Source: Hanamia caeni
Lineage (GTDB): Bacteria > Bacteroidota > Bacteroidia > Chitinophagales > Chitinophagaceae
DNA length: 64,000 bases
Direction: 5' to 3'
NCBI RefSeq assembly: GCF_003721595.1
Contig: NZ_RJJR01000001.1
Span: 496,001 to 560,000, forward strand
The notes under the pieces are model-generated. The model was not told the origin of the DNA. It worked only from the letters and a program-made list of their open reading frames with translations, and ran no database searches. A program made the translations under genes and the position numbers. Positions 18,219 through 26,989 of the stretch are shown one piece after another; within the stretch, counting starts at the first letter, position 1; the number at the start of each line of letters is the position of its first letter.

Positions 18219-18561
18219 TGTTTTTTTAATGCAAATCTGACACGATCATCAAGGAAAAACAATGATAATACTTCACAAAAAAATGACGATCTTTCCCGAA
18301 GCTGATTTGTATGCGCGGCATGGATAACGAAAATATGCAGGGAATGGGCAAGAGAAAGTTATTCACACTTTGAAACGACAGAAAGGGACAGTATCTACCT
18401 TATAGGCTTATCTGTGGCTGTGGGGCAGCTACTTTTCGAATTACTTCTTTCATGTTGCAGTAAACAAAGAAATATGTCCGGTTTTATTTCGCACTTTACA
18501 CGGCCGCAAAAGGTAATTCCGGGTTGCCCGCGGGGATGCCCGGCAGGGCAGGAGGGCTATA
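18219..18561. other. Intergenic upstream of the spondin operon
   Basis: About 340 bases separate the spondin gene start from the lipoprotein gene's terminator. They must carry the operon promoter. A short GC-rich stretch (ttgcccgcggggatgcccgg) at about 18522-18545 can form a small hairpin. I see no gene here. Confidence 0.35.
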
Positions 18562-18591
18562 ATAAAAAAAGACGATCCCATTGTATCGTCT
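18562..18591 (-). terminator. Rho-independent terminator of the lipoprotein gene
   Basis: Read on the minus strand, AGACGAT (18585-18591), an 8-base loop and ATCGTCT (18570-18576) form a perfect 7-bp stem followed by a run of seven T. It lies 29 bases after the lipoprotein stop codon. Confidence 0.75.
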
Positions 18592-18619
18592 CTTAATCCT
18601 TTTTTGATCGCCCGTCGGC

Positions 18620-19156
18620 TTACTGTATAGTATACCTGGCGTAAAACTGGCCTTCTGTTATCGTTTTGGATGCCACCTCAGAACTGTTATTCTGGTAGAT
18701 CACACCGCTGAAAGTTCCTTTAATGTAGGTAGAGGTTGCCTCCGTAATCGTACATTGAAAAGTTTCAGGCACCGTGCCGTAGTCATAGGTAGATACCCAT
18801 TGCGACGTAGGCGCTGAGCTTCCCAATGGCGCTACAAACGTCAGCTCGTTATACGTGGTGCCTCCCAGTGCCTCTAACGTAAACGTTTTCCCGGCGGTAA
18901 AATCGTCTTTGTCAGACCACAGCATCAGGCCCATCTGGTCAGTGGAACCAAGGCCTGTGATAATGAGACTATAGTAGCCGTTGCCAAGGTTGCCTTTGAG
19001 CGCCGCAACTGATTTGTTGAAGCTTTTGGCTGAGCCGTCAACTTTGGCTTTCATGTAATAACTTCCTGAGTTGTCGGATGAAGATGATTTTTTGCACGAT
19101 ATAAAAGTAAAACTGACAAGGCATGCAAATACAAAAAGCGGGAGATGTTTTCTCAT
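18620..19156 (-). CDS. Lipoprotein of unknown function
   Basis: The ATG at 19154-19156 gives 178 residues beginning MRKHLPLFVFACLVSFTFIS with the lipobox Cys directly after, followed by KKSSSSDNSG. The longer open frame upstream is untranslated leader. The mature part is beta-rich (YYMKAKVDGSAKSFN, then a terminal FYARYTIQ strand) and resembles DUF6252-like small Bacteroidota lipoproteins, but I would not assign a function. A 5' fragment of this gene with its leader is duplicated at 6925-7090. Upstream is a five-unit palindrome array. Confidence 0.75.
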   Translation of the reverse strand: MRKHLPLFVFACLVSFTFISCKKSSSSDNSGSYYMKAKVDGSAKSFNKSVAALKGNLGNGYYSLIITGLGSTDQMGLMLWSDKDDFTAGKTFTLEALGGTTYNELTFVAPLGSSAPTSQWVSTYDYGTVPETFQCTITEATSTYIKGTFSGVIYQNNSSEVASKTITEGQFYARYTIQ

Positions 19157-19251
19157 AGGTAATTGTTTTTGTGAGTTAATAATCCCTAAAAATAGTCGCT
19201 GAGCTCTTTTCATGCAAGCTTTCCGGCAAAAAATATTGCCTGGCCGGGCAA

Positions 19252-19495
19252 ACGCAGCGGTCAGCACCGGAAGTCAGAGCGCGGGTAACAGTAAACGGAG
19301 CGGTCAGCACCGCAGGTCAGACCGCGGTAGCAGTAAACGTAGCGGTCAGCACCGCAGGTCAGACCGCGGGTAAAAGTAATGTAGCGGTCAGCACCGTAGG
19401 TCAGACCGCGGGTAAAAGTAATGTAGCGGTCAGCACCGCAGGTCAGACCGCGGGTAAAAGTAAAGGAACAAATTGATTGATTTTTTGTTTTTTCT
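19252..19495 (+). repeat. Family A tandem array: five palindromes plus leader
   Basis: Five units start at 19257, 19300, 19342, 19384 and 19426, a period of 42 bases. Each has GCGGTC, a 14-base loop and GACCGC (exact in the second unit, 19300-19325). Spacers read gggtaaaagtaatgta or similar. After the last unit comes the leader (acaaattgattgattttttg). Near-identity of units 2-5 points to recent tandem expansion or gene conversion. Confidence 0.9.
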
Positions 19496-19594
19496 GAGCA
19501 CCGTCAATGCATTAAAGCAGAAGAAAAAGCAAAACAGGCGTGAATTGCAAAGAAATACGAATTTATCCCTATAGCTCTATCGGAGTCAAAGTCG

Positions 19595-22500
19595 TTACCG
19601 GATCAAAACAAAACTGCCTTTATCTGTTATCACCTTTCCCATAATATCTTTTCCTTTTGCTATCCAGGCAAATACGCCCGTATTTTGTAAATTTCCCCTG
19701 TAAATGCCATTCCAGCCATCGTTTAGCCGGTGGGTTTCATAAACCAATTCACCCCATTGATTGTAAATTCTGAAATAGTCAAGTTCAATAAATCCCAGCG
19801 CTTTTACAGAAAGCCTGTCGTTGATTCCGTCACCATTGGGGGTAAATGCATTAGGAATCGCAAAGTAGGATTTGTCCACCACTTGTATGTTCACCTTCAC
19901 TACAGGAGCTGAACAGCTACCCAACATCAATTGGATATAAAAACTGGTATCTGCCGCTATTTTTGGAACAATAAAGTTGCCATTGTTATTTTGTTGCAGC
20001 GTAACAGCCCCTGTTGCATCTGCCCATAGGTGGTAATTACCTGGTTCTCCATTTTGGATCGCAATGGCCGCATCAGCATACCGGGGAATGATAAGATTTT
20101 GATACGAAGGGGCATCCAAAGTATAATTGGTATTGGTAATAACAAATGGGTGCGACTGTATAGGGCAAGCCCCGGCATCCGTAACTTTTAAAACATAAGT
20201 TCCGGCACCGGCATTTTGCAGATCAGGATTATTGCCTGCGATGTTATTGTATTGGTCATACCAGGTAAACGCAGATGGCCCTGTAAGGCCGTTCACCTTT
20301 ACACCGGAAATGCTTCCTTCCTTCAGATGGCAATGATCATCTTCGTTAACCATTGCTGAATAATCAAAAGCCGGAATGGGGAAGCCACTGATATGTGTAC
20401 TGAATATTTGTTTTTCACAACCGTTGTTATCTTTTGCAAAAAGGAGGTAGCCACCTGCCTTTAAATTATAAACAGAAGTGCCGGTGCCAATGGTTTGAGT
20501 TGACGCACTGTCGGCCCAGTGAAAAGTATAAAGGCCCGCGTCTTTATCAAATGCATTAAGCTTTATCGATCCGTTATCTTCCCCGCAAACTGCATTCTTA
20601 GCGGTAAAGTCCGTCACCCCTATCTCATCAAAAACTGCCTGCGGCACGGCAATCACCGGCGATTCATTGTTACAGCCCAAACTATTACTCACCTTCAATT
20701 GGTAATTTCCCGGCGACAGGTTAAATACATTAAGTGACGAGCCAGCTATCGAATGGTTCTGCATGTTGATCCATTGAAATGCCTCACCTCCGTTTACCGC
20801 CACCTGTTGAATGCTGCCGGAAACGCCGGAACATTTGCTGGCTGTAACCAATTTGTTGGAAGTGTCAATTAAAATATTGCCCTTTCCGGCAACTACGTAA
20901 TAAGGCGTAATAATCGTATCACAGCCGGTTTCATCCTTAAATTGAAGGCGATATTTCCCGGGCAATACATTCTCCAGGTCAAAGCCATTTCCTGCCGGAT
21001 GGTTCAAAGAATCAAGCCATTGAACAAATGGAAGGCCTGTTGCGTTTGTGACTGTAATGCCGCTGATACTACCGTTATTATTATTGCATGTGGAAGAAGT
21101 GATTTTTATATTTGCCGTGTGTAAAGTGGGCCCGGAAAGATTCTTCAACACAAAAGTTGCCGTATCTGAGCAGCCGCCTCCCGGAGTTATATCCACTGCT
21201 ACAAAGCGATAGGTACCTTCGCCTAATCTTTCAATATCCCACTGTGTGCCTATGGTTTCGCCCTTGCTGTTGATCCATTTATAATCTGAATTTAGACTGT
21301 AAAAAAGATTGATGCAGCCTATAATAGAACCGTTCGAAAGCCCACACGAAGGTTGATTGGCATATTCAGGGCTGCTATAAATTTTCGGAGTATGATCTTC
21401 CAGGTCAGCATAATAAAAATAGTTGATGCAGGTTCCTCCGTGTACGCCATACAGAACATATTTTCCAACGCTTGCATTTACCAGGTTCAAAGACCTGCTA
21501 ACCGTGTCGCCGGTTTCCATATTTAACCAAAAATAAGCGTCGGCACCCTCGGCGGTAAGGTTGGTTACGCTTCCGTTATTTTTGCCGCAGGTAGGGTACA
21601 CTTGTATCGCCTTGGAAACATCGCAGGTTGGCCTGGAAAATTCACCGCTATAACCTTCTGATGAAGTGGCGATGGCTACCACGGTTGCAGTTACCGGGCC
21701 TTCGTATGTCCAATTACCTGACGCATCTGCATGCGCAGTTCCCAAATACTTCTTCCCTTCGCAGGCAGTGCATTCATCATCATAATATAAATCAATTTTA
21801 GTATCAGGAGCCGCTGTTCCGGAAACAGAATGATCCGTAGTATTGCTTATCTGGACAGAAGGAATTTTGTTGTACATGTTACCTACAACAGTAGTGGAGC
21901 CTAAGCTTGAGTTACACTCAAAAACATTTTTACCTATCGTGATGGGGCCGCAATCATAAATGGAAAGAGAGTTATTATTAGTATTCAGGTTTTTGGTCAG
22001 AAAGTAATTCGCGTCAGCTTCATTTTCATTTCCCACAATCGCTTTCCCGGAACATTTATAAAAACCTAATTTTATGGGCAGATTGCTGGTGCGATAATCC
22101 TTTGCAAAGCTGTTTCTTAATACGGTTATCATCCCGCTCACATATTTAAACACGGCATGTGCGCGAATGTTATTATCCAAAAGATCAATTTTATAATCTA
22201 TAAAATGCTCCAATGACCAGTTAACCGGGTTATTTCTGCTTCTTCCAATATTTATATAGCAATCCCAAAAATCGCCTATGTTTTGATATAAGGTCGTTTT
22301 ATCATAAAAGCAACCAAAAAGATTAAATTGTATCAGCAGAAATCCATTTCCTTCGGCGTATTTGGAATCAATATTGATCGCTCTTGAAGAGGTTCCTAAA
22401 ATGTTCCCTTCAGCCGCAGTGCTTCCCCCGATAGTGATGTTTTTCACATTCGCCAGGGTAATACAGCACTCAGACCCTATCACCACCGGATCAATATCAT

Positions 22501-23107
22501 CCTGGCCATTATCGTAAAACTTTCCCAGCCCGATATAATTGCTTTTGATCAATATATCACTGCATTTTTCAGAATTGGAATAAATACCATGCAGCACCCC
22601 GGTTATTACATTTCCTTTTGAGGGCGCACCTATTTCGATATTGGTTGAGTTGATGATGTTGATACCATAAAGCTGTGATGACCGGTAAGGCATGCCGAAA
22701 AGGCCCTGCCAATATCCATAATATAAGTGCAATCCAAATATTTTCACCTTGCTGGCATTTTCAACTTTGATCATTGAAAAAGAGGGAGCATAGTCATTTT
22801 TCAGGAGACATATCTTAGCGTCGGTTGTTCCGTAAGCCAAACCCGGCTGGGTAGTACCGTCTATCGTGATATTGGATGACAGCGATGGCAGTTCGGTAAC
22901 CAACCGGATAATTCTCAGATTATAAGTGGCAGACGGGATGTTGAAACGGATATCATCGGTAACACTTGTCCCGTTTGCATTAGCCAGCGTTATGGCCTCT
23001 CTCAATGTGCCAGGGCCGCTATCAGCATTTGAGGTAACAATAAAGGTATCAGCAAATGCAGTATAAAAAATGCACATGACAAAAAACAGTGCAGTTAGTT
23101 TCTTCAT
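19595..23107 (-). CDS. Giant secreted protein with T9SS type B sorting (CHU_C) domain
   Basis: The start chosen at 23107 (five codons inside the longest frame) gives MKKLTALFFVMCIFYTAFAD, a clean signal peptide, and about 1170 residues. Residues about 25-420 form a right-handed parallel beta-helix region (TLREAITLANANGTS opening, and repeated NITIDGT-like and IEIGAPSKGNVITG-like turns). Next come several SprB-like/PKD-like repeats with Cys (CGLSNGSI, CNNNNGSISGI, CGEDNGSIKL). The last about 90 residues are the gliding-motility-associated domain (NAFTPNGDGINDRLSV, then YNQWGELVYET and GWNGIYRG). The type IX machinery would export it to the cell surface. It may be an adhesin. Confidence 0.9.
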   Translation of the reverse strand: MKKLTALFFVMCIFYTAFADTFIVTSNADSGPGTLREAITLANANGTSVTDDIRFNIPSATYNLRIIRLVTELPSLSSNITIDGTTQPGLAYGTTDAKICLLKNDYAPSFSMIKVENASKVKIFGLHLYYGYWQGLFGMPYRSSQLYGINIINSTNIEIGAPSKGNVITGVLHGIYSNSEKCSDILIKSNYIGLGKFYDNGQDDIDPVVIGSECCITLANVKNITIGGSTAAEGNILGTSSRAINIDSKYAEGNGFLLIQFNLFGCFYDKTTLYQNIGDFWDCYINIGRSRNNPVNWSLEHFIDYKIDLLDNNIRAHAVFKYVSGMITVLRNSFAKDYRTSNLPIKLGFYKCSGKAIVGNENEADANYFLTKNLNTNNNSLSIYDCGPITIGKNVFECNSSLGSTTVVGNMYNKIPSVQISNTTDHSVSGTAAPDTKIDLYYDDECTACEGKKYLGTAHADASGNWTYEGPVTATVVAIATSSEGYSGEFSRPTCDVSKAIQVYPTCGKNNGSVTNLTAEGADAYFWLNMETGDTVSRSLNLVNASVGKYVLYGVHGGTCINYFYYADLEDHTPKIYSSPEYANQPSCGLSNGSIIGCINLFYSLNSDYKWINSKGETIGTQWDIERLGEGTYRFVAVDITPGGGCSDTATFVLKNLSGPTLHTANIKITSSTCNNNNGSISGITVTNATGLPFVQWLDSLNHPAGNGFDLENVLPGKYRLQFKDETGCDTIITPYYVVAGKGNILIDTSNKLVTASKCSGVSGSIQQVAVNGGEAFQWINMQNHSIAGSSLNVFNLSPGNYQLKVSNSLGCNNESPVIAVPQAVFDEIGVTDFTAKNAVCGEDNGSIKLNAFDKDAGLYTFHWADSASTQTIGTGTSVYNLKAGGYLLFAKDNNGCEKQIFSTHISGFPIPAFDYSAMVNEDDHCHLKEGSISGVKVNGLTGPSAFTWYDQYNNIAGNNPDLQNAGAGTYVLKVTDAGACPIQSHPFVITNTNYTLDAPSYQNLIIPRYADAAIAIQNGEPGNYHLWADATGAVTLQQNNNGNFIVPKIAADTSFYIQLMLGSCSAPVVKVNIQVVDKSYFAIPNAFTPNGDGINDRLSVKALGFIELDYFRIYNQWGELVYETHRLNDGWNGIYRGNLQNTGVFAWIAKGKDIMGKVITDKGSFVLIR

Positions 23108-23817
23108 GAGATTAATTGACACACAAAATAAAAGAAATAGTTGATTTGTAGGGTAACGTTAATAATCCCGGTTTGTTGCGCGTAAAGTAGCGGTCAGCAC
23201 CGCAGGTCACAAAACGCAGCGGTCAGCACCGCAGGTCAGACCGCGGATAAGACGTAGCGGTCAGCACCGCAGGTCAGACCGCGGGTAAAAATAAACCAAC
23301 AAATTGATTGATTTTTTATTTTAGGAAAAAGCAAAGGCATTTAATTTAAAACACCACTCTAAAGAAATAATGTCTATCCACCGGCTTTTGCCGCGCGCAG
23401 GCCCGGAAAAACGCGTGGAGCGATCGGAGCCTGTCCGCCCACCGGCGGATTTTCCTTGATTTTTTGTTTCTTTTGTATCAAGACAAAAGAAAAAGTAAAG
23501 AGCAAATCCGTGTATGTTTCGTTCTGAGCGCCGTTGAAGAATGCATCGAGGCAAAAGAAAGGGCAAAAGCAAAGCAGGTCAGACCGCCGGTAGCAGTAAA
23601 CAGATAAATTGATTGATTTTTTATTTAGGAAAAAGCAATACAAGACATCATCATCTTTAGGAAGCAACAACTAACCCGCACGTAACTTTTTTGTTACCTT
23701 ATTTTCAAGAGGAAAGTGACAAGCAAGTTTTAATTTGCGTATCGTTCGTTGGGCGAAATACTATCGCAAAACGTAAACTGAAATCAACCCTTTTTAAATT
23801 TTAAATAGCCGAAATAT
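23108..23817 (+). repeat. Family A/B/D composite repeat block
   Basis: No gene. In order: three palindromes (about 23187-23285, the first partly deleted), leader (23290-23370), GC-rich module B (about 23376-23560) with hairpins CCGCGCG/CGCGCGG-like and TCCGCC/GGCGGA plus the T-rich palindrome TCTTTTGT-atcaag-ACAAAAGA, then a half palindrome with a second leader (23575-23645), then a degenerate GTTAC..TTTTC/GAAA..GTGAC hairpin (module D, about 23685-23725). The frames on both strands inside module B encode only repeat-derived peptides. Confidence 0.85.
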
Positions 23818-24837
23818 ATGAAACGAACTATACGGCTTATCTCCACGATATTGTTATTTTGTTGCTCCCTTCCAATATATTCACAAAAAAAAATAATCAT
23901 TGATTGCGATCCCGGCGTTGATGACGCTATGGAAGTTGTCTTAGCGCTGCAAATACCCGAAATAGAAATTGTTGGTATTACTATAACCTGCAATGATGTT
24001 AATATAGGTCAACGAACAAAAAACGCTCTGCGTATTGTAGAACTATCAGGAAAAAAAATTCCGGTTTTTGTAGGCGCAATAAGGCCTTTAGTAGTTGATC
24101 CTTTGCCTGCAGGACCTAACCCTATTCATGGAGAAGATTTATTAGGCAATACCAATCAACCAGAGCCAAAGATTTTTGCTGAACAAAAAACCGCAGCTCA
24201 GTTCATTGTAGATATTGCTAAGGAATATCCGGGAGAAATAACAATTTTGGCTGAAGGAAGATGTACAAATTTGGCAGATGCGATTAGATTGGATTCAAAT
24301 GTGACGAAAAACATTAAAGAGGTGCTTGTAAGCGGAGGCACTTTTCACGCAGGCGGACTTATTACACCGGTTGCAGAACCCAACATTTGGTTTGATCCTC
24401 ACGCTGCCGACATGGTTTTTACAGCTCCATGGAAGGTAATAGAGTTTGGATTAGACGTTAATATGAAGATTGTAATAAGCGATTCAATCTTATTACGGGT
24501 AAAGAATGAAAATCCGAAATACGGAAACTTTATTTACTCTATCACAAGACTTACCCGTGACTTTCAAATGAAAAATTTACACACTGATGGACTTATTGAC
24601 CCAGGTTCACCCCTTATACTGTACATGGTTGATTCAACACTTTTTAAATTTACTAAAGCACCAGTGCGTGTAGTAACCGAAGGTTTAGCAATAGGTCAAA
24701 CTATTGCACCGGTGTATCCCTTTCAATTTGAAGATTTAGCTTTTAAAAACAAACCGTTAGTTTCAATAGCCACTGATGTAGATATCAAACGTTTTTTGGA
24801 TTACTATCAACAAATTATGTTAGGAAAATACCATTAG
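23818..24837 (+). CDS. Nucleoside hydrolase (inosine-uridine preferring family), exported
   Basis: A 339-residue protein with a signal peptide (RLISTILLFCCSLPIYSQ) and the calcium/ribose-binding motif IIIDCDPGVDDAMEV (D29, D31, D35, D36), which defines the family. Further text (TILAEGRCTNLADAI, NIWFDPHAADMVF) matches the fold. It hydrolyses ribonucleosides to base plus ribose. The export signal places it in the periplasm, where it would salvage external nucleosides. The gene is alone, flanked by repeats. Confidence 0.92.
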   Translation: MKRTIRLISTILLFCCSLPIYSQKKIIIDCDPGVDDAMEVVLALQIPEIEIVGITITCNDVNIGQRTKNALRIVELSGKKIPVFVGAIRPLVVDPLPAGPNPIHGEDLLGNTNQPEPKIFAEQKTAAQFIVDIAKEYPGEITILAEGRCTNLADAIRLDSNVTKNIKEVLVSGGTFHAGGLITPVAEPNIWFDPHAADMVFTAPWKVIEFGLDVNMKIVISDSILLRVKNENPKYGNFIYSITRLTRDFQMKNLHTDGLIDPGSPLILYMVDSTLFKFTKAPVRVVTEGLAIGQTIAPVYPFQFEDLAFKNKPLVSIATDVDIKRFLDYYQQIMLGKYH

Positions 24838-25106
24838 CGCTTTTTCTGAATATCATGCAAAGCACGACATTGGCTTGCTGCTATAGAGGGACGATGAACA
24901 AAAGCTTCAGTTAAGTGCAGGTATCGCCAGAAGTTACGGCGTGATGAACAACGCCAAGCTATTAGTTCTTAACTTCAACTTATAAAGCAGTAAACAAGGC
25001 ACCGAAGGCCAGACCGCCGGCCACAGTAAACCAACAAATAATGCGATTTTTTATCTGCAAAAAAGCCATACAAGGTGTTTACCTTTGCTCCAAAGCAGCG
25101 CTGCGT
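24838..25106 (+). repeat. Degenerate family A half-palindrome and leader
   Basis: At about 24999-25085 there is a half unit (gcaccgaaggccagaccgcc) followed by acagtaaaccaacaaataat and the leader (gcgattttttat, then gccatacaaggtgtttacct). The remaining about 160 bases are unassigned. Confidence 0.7.
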
Positions 25107-25462
25107 TTATTTCTTTTCGATAAGCAGAGAAGCATAAATTTGTTGTAGCCTTTGTGCAAAAGAAGGTAACTCATTTATAATAATATTCCACACCACCTGC
25201 AGATCAGTACCAATATAATCGTGGATAAGCCTGTTTCTCATTCCTTTAATTAATACCCATGGGATATCAGGGTTATTTTTTTTCACTTCTTCAGCTAATT
25301 TTCATACCGCTTCGCCTATTATCTGAATGTTATAGAGGCAGGCCTCAACAACCATAAAATCAGAAGAAAATTCGTCAAAAGAAAGGTTTCCGGTATAATC
25401 GCCTATGTGTTTTATACAGTTAAGAATATCACCTATAATGCAGAAGGTTTTCTTTCAGACAC
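25107..25462 (-). pseudogene. hepT: HepT-like HEPN ribonuclease toxin, broken
   Basis: Translating the minus strand from a GTG at 25460-25462, which overlaps the stop of the MntA gene, gives SERKPSAL. After that a deleted base or two shifts the frame. The continuing frame reads GDILNCIKHIGDYTGNLSF, then NIQIIGEAV, a TGA stop where family members have a Trp, then KLAEEVKKNNPDIPW. The HEPN active-site text RNRLIHDY follows. The two lesions (frameshift near 25430, nonsense near 25305) inactivate the toxin, while the antitoxin gene upstream is intact. Confidence 0.8.
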
Positions 25463-25745
25463 AAATAATGTCTTTTTCGATGTAAGGCAGGTATTCCGGT
25501 TTTACAGAACGCTTTGGTATTACGTCGGTTTTAATTCCAAAAAGCGCTTCTATTTCATCAGCCATGGCAACAAAATTCAACCCCATTGGTCCATCGATAT
25601 CTACCGCTATATCAATATCACTGTCACCCGTAGCTTCGCCCCTTGCGTATGAGCCAAACACACCAATACCGGTAACAGGGTATTTTTTTACCAATTCCGG
25701 CTTTAGTTGTTTTAATTTATCCACTATGGTTTCAATCGTGTACAT
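25455..25745 (-). CDS. mntA: MntA-type nucleotidyltransferase antitoxin
   Basis: A 96-residue minimal nucleotidyltransferase. The motif G31-S32-x10-D43-x-D45 (FGSYARGEATGDSDIDIAVD) is the catalytic signature. In HepT/MntA systems the MntA protein adds AMP groups to the HepT ribonuclease and silences it. Here the partner gene follows with overlapping stop and start codons, the usual arrangement, but is destroyed by two mutations. The antitoxin is therefore an orphan. Confidence 0.9.
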   Translation of the reverse strand: MYTIETIVDKLKQLKPELVKKYPVTGIGVFGSYARGEATGDSDIDIAVDIDGPMGLNFVAMADEIEALFGIKTDVIPKRSVKPEYLPYIEKDIICV

Positions 25746-26060
25746 ACATGCAATTTAATTTTATTTTCTTACATTAACTTAGTGAAGCGATCTCATAAGC
25801 ACCTTAAAAAACGACTACAAACCGGCGCATAACTTTTGGTTATTTTTTCTTTTAAGAGAAAAAGCGATAAGTAACTTCTTAGGCAGATGCCGGTCATCAC
25901 ACAAAAAACACAAATCCCGGCAACAGTAAACCAACAAATTGATTGATTTTTTATTTAAGAAAAAAAGCAAAAGCACCGCAGGTCAGGCTGGGACACATAC
26001 TAACGCGAACCCTCTTTTCGTTTCTTTGTGTAAACCGAATTAACACCAAAAATTATAACT
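25746..26060 (+). repeat. Module D hairpin plus leader
   Basis: Bases about 25783-25885 match 46381-46480 (both contain gaagcgatctcata, gcaccttaaaaaac and a hairpin made of TTTTTCTTTT and AAGAGAAAAA). Bases 25918-25985 are a leader copy (acagtaaaccaacaaattga, a T-run, then caaaagcaccgcaggtcag). The next gene starts at 26061, with its promoter presumably between about 25990 and 26060. Confidence 0.65.
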
Positions 26061-26819
26061 ATGCAACCCTTACAGCCAGCTATAAAAAAAGACATCATCG
26101 ACCATCCTTTCAGAAAAATTGAGATCGTATTTGAGGCAGGCAAAACAACCCTCACCACACAGGACGAATTGTTGCTAAATGCCTATATCCGGCTCCACGA
26201 TCTGCATCTTGATATTAAAAATAAGGCTGAGAAGCTGTACCGCGAATCTGTAGCCATCAATCAAAATATAGCGTTTCTGCACAAGGAGCTGGAAAAAGTA
26301 GGGGCCACTTTTAATAGCTGCGTGGAAATAGCTGATAAGCTCTCCGCGGCCGGTTATAACCCGGAAGAGGCCAGCCTGGAGAAAATGATGGCCGCACGTG
26401 AAGAAACCGTCTCGGAGCTATCAGACTATAATACTAAAATCGTATCAGTTTATGAGGCCGCGCAAGCGCTGAACAAAAAGATGAATGAAGAAGCTGACAG
26501 CGACGAAGAAAAGCTGGAGGCTTTGTATGATGAACTGACCAGTCTGTCAATGGATCATATAGAAAATTCGGAAAACAATGCCATCGATCCGGTAGCTTTC
26601 GACGAGCAATTTAATCAATTCAAAGGATACGCCAATTCCGTCGCAAACCAGTGTGAACACCTGCTGCACAGTTGCGATAATGTACTTACCAATTATACCA
26701 ATCTGAACAACCAGACTACCACCATATACAATGTGTGGAATGAATTTCTGAAACGATACGATCTGCTGATCGCCATGTCCGACCTTCATAACGGGGCAAT
26801 GGAAATTAATGTCAATTAA
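26061..26819 (+). CDS. Coiled-coil protein of unknown function
   Basis: A 252-residue, acidic, almost entirely helical cytoplasmic protein with long heptad stretches (LHDLHLDIKNKAEKLYRES, EETVSELSDYNTKIVSVYEA) and no signal peptide or TM. The C-terminal third is Asn/Thr-rich (DNVLTNYTNLNNQTTTIYNV). I do not recognise a family. It is monocistronic; the arrays on both sides separate it from its neighbours. Confidence 0.75.
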   Translation: MQPLQPAIKKDIIDHPFRKIEIVFEAGKTTLTTQDELLLNAYIRLHDLHLDIKNKAEKLYRESVAINQNIAFLHKELEKVGATFNSCVEIADKLSAAGYNPEEASLEKMMAAREETVSELSDYNTKIVSVYEAAQALNKKMNEEADSDEEKLEALYDELTSLSMDHIENSENNAIDPVAFDEQFNQFKGYANSVANQCEHLLHSCDNVLTNYTNLNNQTTTIYNVWNEFLKRYDLLIAMSDLHNGAMEINVN

Positions 26820-26989
26820 AACTCTTACTGCTCTCTGAGTCGCCTAACCCGCTCACCCCAACGTGATACTTTTTGGATAAGATATAGCGGTCAGCACCGT
26901 AGGTCAGACCGCGGGAAAAAACGTAGCGGTCGCACCGTAGGTCAGACCGCGGGCAAGACGTAGCGGTCGCACCGCAGGTCAGACCGCGG
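26820..26989 (+). repeat. Family A tandem array running into a gene end
   Basis: Three full palindromes (starting about 26887, 26924, 26961) and a truncated fourth (tagcggtca, 26998-27006) follow in tandem with 37-38-base periods. The truncated unit supplies the last codons of the minus-strand hydrolase gene. Units 2 and 3 lack one loop base shared by most copies (ggtcgcacc instead of ggtcagcacc), so they were copied from each other. Confidence 0.85.

Noticed and set aside
19252..19495. CRISPR array
   Set aside because: Repeats are palindromic with 42-base period, but the intervals are near-identical, not unique spacers.
23321..23670. Two overlapping minus-strand frames of 80-100 codons
   Set aside because: They are translations of leader and module B repeats. 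The same peptides (for example CPPTGGFS on the other strand) recur at every copy.
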